Below are positions 7,241 through 9,502 of a stretch of 9,502 bases of DNA, one piece after another. The notes under the pieces were generated by a model, which saw only the letters and a list, made by a program, of their open reading frames with translations, was not told where the DNA came from and searched no databases. The position numbers and the translations under genes are program-made. The DNA comes from Bacteriovoracaceae bacterium (GTDB lineage: Bacteria; Bdellovibrionota; Bacteriovoracia; Bacteriovoracales; Bacteriovoracaceae), in assembly GCA_007116425.1 (NCBI GenBank), contig SKIL01000113.1, positions 1 through 9,502 on the forward strand, in the 5' to 3' direction. Positions within the stretch are counted from its first letter, which is position 1, and every line of letters starts with the position of its first letter.

Positions 7241-7269
7241 TTGATGGTCTTTGTGCGATTTAGTATGTA
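7241..7269 (+). promoter_or_regulatory. Candidate promoter of hemF
   Basis: TTGATG (7241-7246) and TATGTA (7264-7269) are separated by 17 bp and would place the transcript start about 20 bp before the hemF ATG. Three GATC sites (7270, 7275, 7279) lie directly after the -10. The hexamers are imperfect. The TTGAT here lacks the ATCAA partner needed for an FNR site. Confidence 0.35.
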
Positions 7270-7297
7270 GATCAGATCGATCATATTTAGGAGCATT

Positions 7298-8200
7298 ATG
7301 AGCAACCAATTAGAGCAAACAAAATCTCTTTTTCACAATTATGTTAAAGAGCTACAAGATGAAATTACTCAGTATCTAGTAAAAATTGATCCTGAGATCA
7401 CAATAAAGGAAGACCTCTGGGAAAGACAAGATGCACAAGGAAATGATGGCGGAGGTGGAAGAACTCGCGCTTTTACTGGTAATTTAATAGAAAATGCAGG
7501 CGTCAATACCTCATTAGTTTACGGTAAGGTTCGCCCTGAATTTGCAAAGTCAATTGGTGGCACAAATGATGAAATGTGGGCCACGGGGATCTCTCTGATC
7601 ATTCACCCCAAAAACCCACGTGTTCCTACAACTCATGCTAATTTTCGCATGATTCAGGCCGGGGAGAAGTTCTGGTTTGGAGGTGGAGCAGATCTTACTC
7701 CTTATTTTCCATATGAAAATGACTTTAGGTTTTTTCATAGCACCTGGAAGCGTGCTTGTGCGGAGTACGGAACCTACGACAAGTGGAAAGCAGAATGCGA
7801 TAGATACTTTACCAATCATCATCGAAATAATGAAATGCGGGGAATAGGGGGAATTTTCTTTGATCATTATAATTCTGGAGACCTTGAAGCTGACTCCAAT
7901 ATGGTTATGGATCTCGGAAAGTCGTTTATTCCAAGTTATTTTCCCATTCTAGAAAAAAGAAAATCGGAAGCTTGGACGCAAGAGGACGAAGACTTTCAAT
8001 TGCACCGAAGGGGAAGGTACGTAGAGTTTAACCTCCTGCATGACCGAGGGACGTCTTTTGGACTTAAGAGTAACGGGAGAACTGACTCAATTCTTATTTC
8101 TTTGCCGGCCCGGTGCAAGTTTTCTTACCAATATGCTCCCAAAAAAGGGTCTGAGCATGAAAAAATGCTTGAGTACTATTACCCAAAAGACTGGGCCTAA
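7298..8200 (+). CDS. hemF: Oxygen-dependent coproporphyrinogen III oxidase
   Basis: This 300-residue enzyme, the usual HemF length, converts coproporphyrinogen III to protoporphyrinogen IX with O2 during heme synthesis in the cytoplasm. Family stretches are all present: IIHPKNPRVPTTHANFR (101-117), WFGGGADLTPYFPYEND (126-142), HRNNEMRGIGGIFFD (175-189) and RGRYVEFNLLHDRGTSFGL (238-256), with YYPKDWA at the C-terminus. His103, His113, His147 and His175 correspond to the four conserved HemF histidines implicated in metal binding in the E. coli enzyme. ATG at 7298 has AGGAG 4 nt upstream. It is transcribed away from the DUF3943 operon and overlaps the convergent small gene by 4 bp. No oxygen-independent HemN is in view. 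Nothing looks truncated. Confidence 0.97.
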   Translation: MSNQLEQTKSLFHNYVKELQDEITQYLVKIDPEITIKEDLWERQDAQGNDGGGGRTRAFTGNLIENAGVNTSLVYGKVRPEFAKSIGGTNDEMWATGISLIIHPKNPRVPTTHANFRMIQAGEKFWFGGGADLTPYFPYENDFRFFHSTWKRACAEYGTYDKWKAECDRYFTNHHRNNEMRGIGGIFFDHYNSGDLEADSNMVMDLGKSFIPSYFPILEKRKSEAWTQEDEDFQLHRRGRYVEFNLLHDRGTSFGLKSNGRTDSILISLPARCKFSYQYAPKKGSEHEKMLEYYYPKDWA

Positions 8201-8358
8201 TGCTCTAGCTTTTCTTCGATAAGTTTCTTCAGGGTCTTTTTCTCTTTATGAATTTCGCTGACCTTACCTCTGCGGATAAGCTCTTCTTCTATATTTTGAA
8301 TCTCACTCTCTATTTGCGAAAGTTTATAAAGTAAGTTTAAGCAGTTGATAATAATCAT
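8197..8358 (-). CDS. 53-residue helical small protein
   Basis: Reading from ATG 8358 gives 53 residues ending in a TAG that overlaps the hemF stop by 4 bp. The ATG is preceded by GGAG (8367-8364) at 5-nt spacing, and upstream lies a good promoter with a dyad at the expected transcript start. The protein opens MIIINCLNLLYKL, then is rich in Glu, Lys, Ile and Leu with hydrophobic residues at 3-4 spacing (LSQIESEIQNIEEELI, then KKTLKKLIEEKLEH), and a GK turn near residue 31. That predicts a two-helix hairpin or short coiled coil; there is no signal peptide. I do not recognise the family. Expression signals plus a plausible protein make it more than a chance frame, but conservation is untested. 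It could also be a regulatory antisense transcript for the 3' end of hemF. Confidence 0.6.
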   Translation of the reverse strand: MIIINCLNLLYKLSQIESEIQNIEEELIRRGKVSEIHKEKKTLKKLIEEKLEH

Positions 8359-8369
8359 TTTTTCTCCAT

Positions 8370-8385
8370 GTTTGATATGTCAAAC
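8370..8385. promoter_or_regulatory. Operator-like inverted repeat at the small gene's transcript start
   Basis: GTTTGA and TCAAAC, perfect 6-bp arms, flank a 4-bp spacer. The repeat lies one base after the -10 of the small gene's promoter, spanning the expected transcript start and ending 3 bp before its ribosome binding site. A repressor bound here would block transcription. The half-site spacing is 2 bp shorter than an FNR site, so it is not a standard FNR box. Confidence 0.5.
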
Positions 8386-8386
8386 T

Positions 8387-8415
8387 ATTGTATGTTCTGG
8401 TGTACTTTTGGGCAA
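8387..8415 (-). promoter_or_regulatory. Sigma-70-type promoter of the 53-residue gene
   Basis: The minus strand has TTGCCC (8415-8410, 4 of 6 matches), a 17-bp spacer and TACAAT (8392-8387, 5 of 6 matches). The start point would be near 8380, leaving a leader of about 22 nt before the ATG at 8358. Confidence 0.55.
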
Positions 8416-8483
8416 GTATAAGTTACATAGCATCTTATTTTGCAGAGCGTTTTAAGGTATAAATTTCGGCAAAGGTTTATAAA

Positions 8484-8507
8484 ATGAGGAATTATTTAAT
8501 TTTATGA
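8484..8507 (+). CDS. Possible seven-codon leader overlapping the next start (MRNYLIL)
   Basis: ATG at 8484 opens a seven-codon frame whose TGA (8505-8507) overlaps the ATG (8504-8506) of the exported protein in the ATGA arrangement. AAAGG (8471-8475) lies 8 nt upstream of this ATG. The downstream ATG has no well-placed ribosome binding site of its own, because GAGGA is 13 nt away. Coupled re-initiation would explain both facts, but so short a frame can arise by chance. Confidence 0.3.
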   Translation: MRNYLIL

Positions 8508-9502
8508 GTTTTGAAAACAAGTCAACAAAACGGTATTTAGCTTTATGGCGCAATTCATTTTTTGCCGTCGTTTTGTGTTCGTTTTGTATTTCTTTTGAAC
8601 TCCAAGCTCGTCAGGCCGACGAAGGTATAAAGTCATTTACTACAAGTTTTTTTAATTCTTCACCTTCTTCTTCTCGCGCCAATCTTGAAAACACTTTTAA
8701 TATCTATATATCTCCATCTGGCCAAGAGTTTATTAATGAGAATATCTTGGATGTTCTTTTCTTGACTGGATTCTCCTTAGAGCATTTTTACTTTAATGAC
8801 ATTGAACATGAGCTCGAAGAGCTAGAGATCGAAGAACTTCTGAATAATGATGTACAAATGAGAGATCTTATGACTCGGTCTAAGGAGGCGCTTGAGCGCT
8901 TCTTATTAGGTTTTGAAATTGATCCTCATCGGTTTCATTTTAAAGGAGAAGAGATTACCTTCTCAACATTTTGGGATCAGTTTCAAATCAATTTTACGCG
9001 ACCACACTTTAACGGCGGGAGTGATAATGGCGGAATTCTGGCGACGATAGAGCTAGAGGCCCGAGATATGAGTTTATTTGTTAAAATGATGCGCGCGCAA
9101 GATAAAAATAATAATTTGCTTGGAGTTTGGGGCTTTGATGACTTTGAAATTTCACTTAATGAGAGAAGTCCTTCGCTTCAAGTTACGATTCCTATTATGA
9201 TTTACAATACAGAGAGAGGCCAGTTCCGTTTTTCTGCTAGGCCGGCCTATAGCAATATCGACTTATTAGTTTTTGATTTTGATTTTGCTTCACCTATTAC
9301 AATGCCGAGAATGGGAATTTCAATCAATGATTACCATCTTGAGCTTAATCGTTTTGAAGTTGAAAACTCTTTGCGTGAATCCATGCCTATGTTGCTTTTG
9401 ACAGCTCAAGAGATGGCCCAAGAGTTTTTTATTGATGAGTTTCATAATGTCTTAACTGACTTTCTAAATGAAAACTTTCAAGTTGGTGGTATTGATATGA
9501 AC
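8504..9502 (+). CDS. Exported protein of unknown function (5' part, runs off the window)
   Basis: The frame is open for 333 codons from ATG 8504 to the window end; a TAA in frame at 8480 and no other start codon fix the start. Residues 17-36 form a hydrophobic signal segment (NSFFAVVLCSFCISFELQA) after a positive, rather long N-terminus. After a Ser/Asn-rich linker come an acidic helical stretch (about 95-135, with HELEELEIEELL) and strand-rich sequence (about 175-290). An amphipathic helical part follows (about 295-325, SMPMLLLTAQEMAQEFF). No family is recognised. The mix of strands and one long amphipathic helix loosely resembles lipid-binding tubular folds, but that is a weak guess. It is probably periplasmic or membrane-anchored. 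It diverges from the small gene; I found no convincing promoter between 8416 and 8483. Confidence 0.75.
   Translation, partial: MSFENKSTKRYLALWRNSFFAVVLCSFCISFELQARQADEGIKSFTTSFFNSSPSSSRANLENTFNIYISPSGQEFINENILDVLFLTGFSLEHFYFNDIEHELEELEIEELLNNDVQMRDLMTRSKEALERFLLGFEIDPHRFHFKGEEITFSTFWDQFQINFTRPHFNGGSDNGGILATIELEARDMSLFVKMMRAQDKNNNLLGVWGFDDFEISLNERSPSLQVTIPIMIYNTERGQFRFSARPAYSNIDLLVFDFDFASPITMPRMGISINDYHLELNRFEVENSLRESMPMLLLTAQEMAQEFFIDEFHNVLTDFLNENFQVGGIDMN

Noticed and set aside
7241..7259. FNR box upstream of hemF
   Set aside because: TTGAT is present but the ATCAA partner is missing.
7550..7867. 105-codon minus-strand open frame
   Set aside because: Antisense to the most conserved part of hemF.
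8440..8484. TATAAA-like -10 elements for the exported protein gene
   Set aside because: Two TATAAA words occur, but neither has a recognisable -35 at 16-18 bp, and the second would start the transcript past the likely ribosome binding signals.

Overview
The window looks like chromosomal DNA from a Gram-negative, aerobic, fairly AT-rich bacterium. Envelope proteins are abundant: signal peptides, C-terminal-Phe beta-barrels and a TPR/outer-membrane protein. HemF needs O2, and there is an E1-beta subunit of a 2-oxo acid dehydrogenase. The mix of proteins and base composition would fit a Bdellovibrio/Bacteriovorax-type organism, but that placement is inference. No mobile element, CRISPR array, tRNA or rRNA was seen, and no gene-free stretch exceeds about 180 bp.

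Layout. At 1-278 (+) is the 3' end of an E1-beta gene. It meets, tail to tail, a block of five minus-strand genes between 7158 and 281. In transcription order the block holds a DUF3943-like exported protein (7158-6466) and a small beta-barrel protein (6448-5741), then a FecR-domain secreted protein (5571-4336) with its own promoter and a terminator hairpin. After these come a TPR/beta-barrel outer membrane protein (4153-2510) and a CHASE2 adenylate cyclase (2497-281). Divergent from this block is hemF (7298-8200, +). It is followed, overlapping by 4 bp, by a convergent 53-residue small gene (8358-8197, -) with a convincing promoter and operator-like dyad. The window ends in an unrecognised exported protein (8504 onward, +, open at the edge), preceded by a possible seven-codon leader.

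How the genes may work together. The FecR-domain protein, TPR barrel and CHASE2 cyclase form the most interesting set. Their parts would sit in the periplasm, the outer membrane and the inner membrane, and the last converts ATP to cAMP, so an envelope-state-to-cAMP signalling module is a reasonable inference. The DUF3943/beta-barrel pair next door is also envelope-directed, but no functional link is shown. hemF and E1-beta are ordinary metabolic neighbours.

A window-wide signal stands apart from the genes. The palindromic word GGCC occurs about 57 times by hand count, against about 15 expected at 40% GC. Alanine codons that follow a G-ending codon are almost always GCC (4 of 4 in hemF), whereas other alanine codons rarely are (0 of 12 in hemF).
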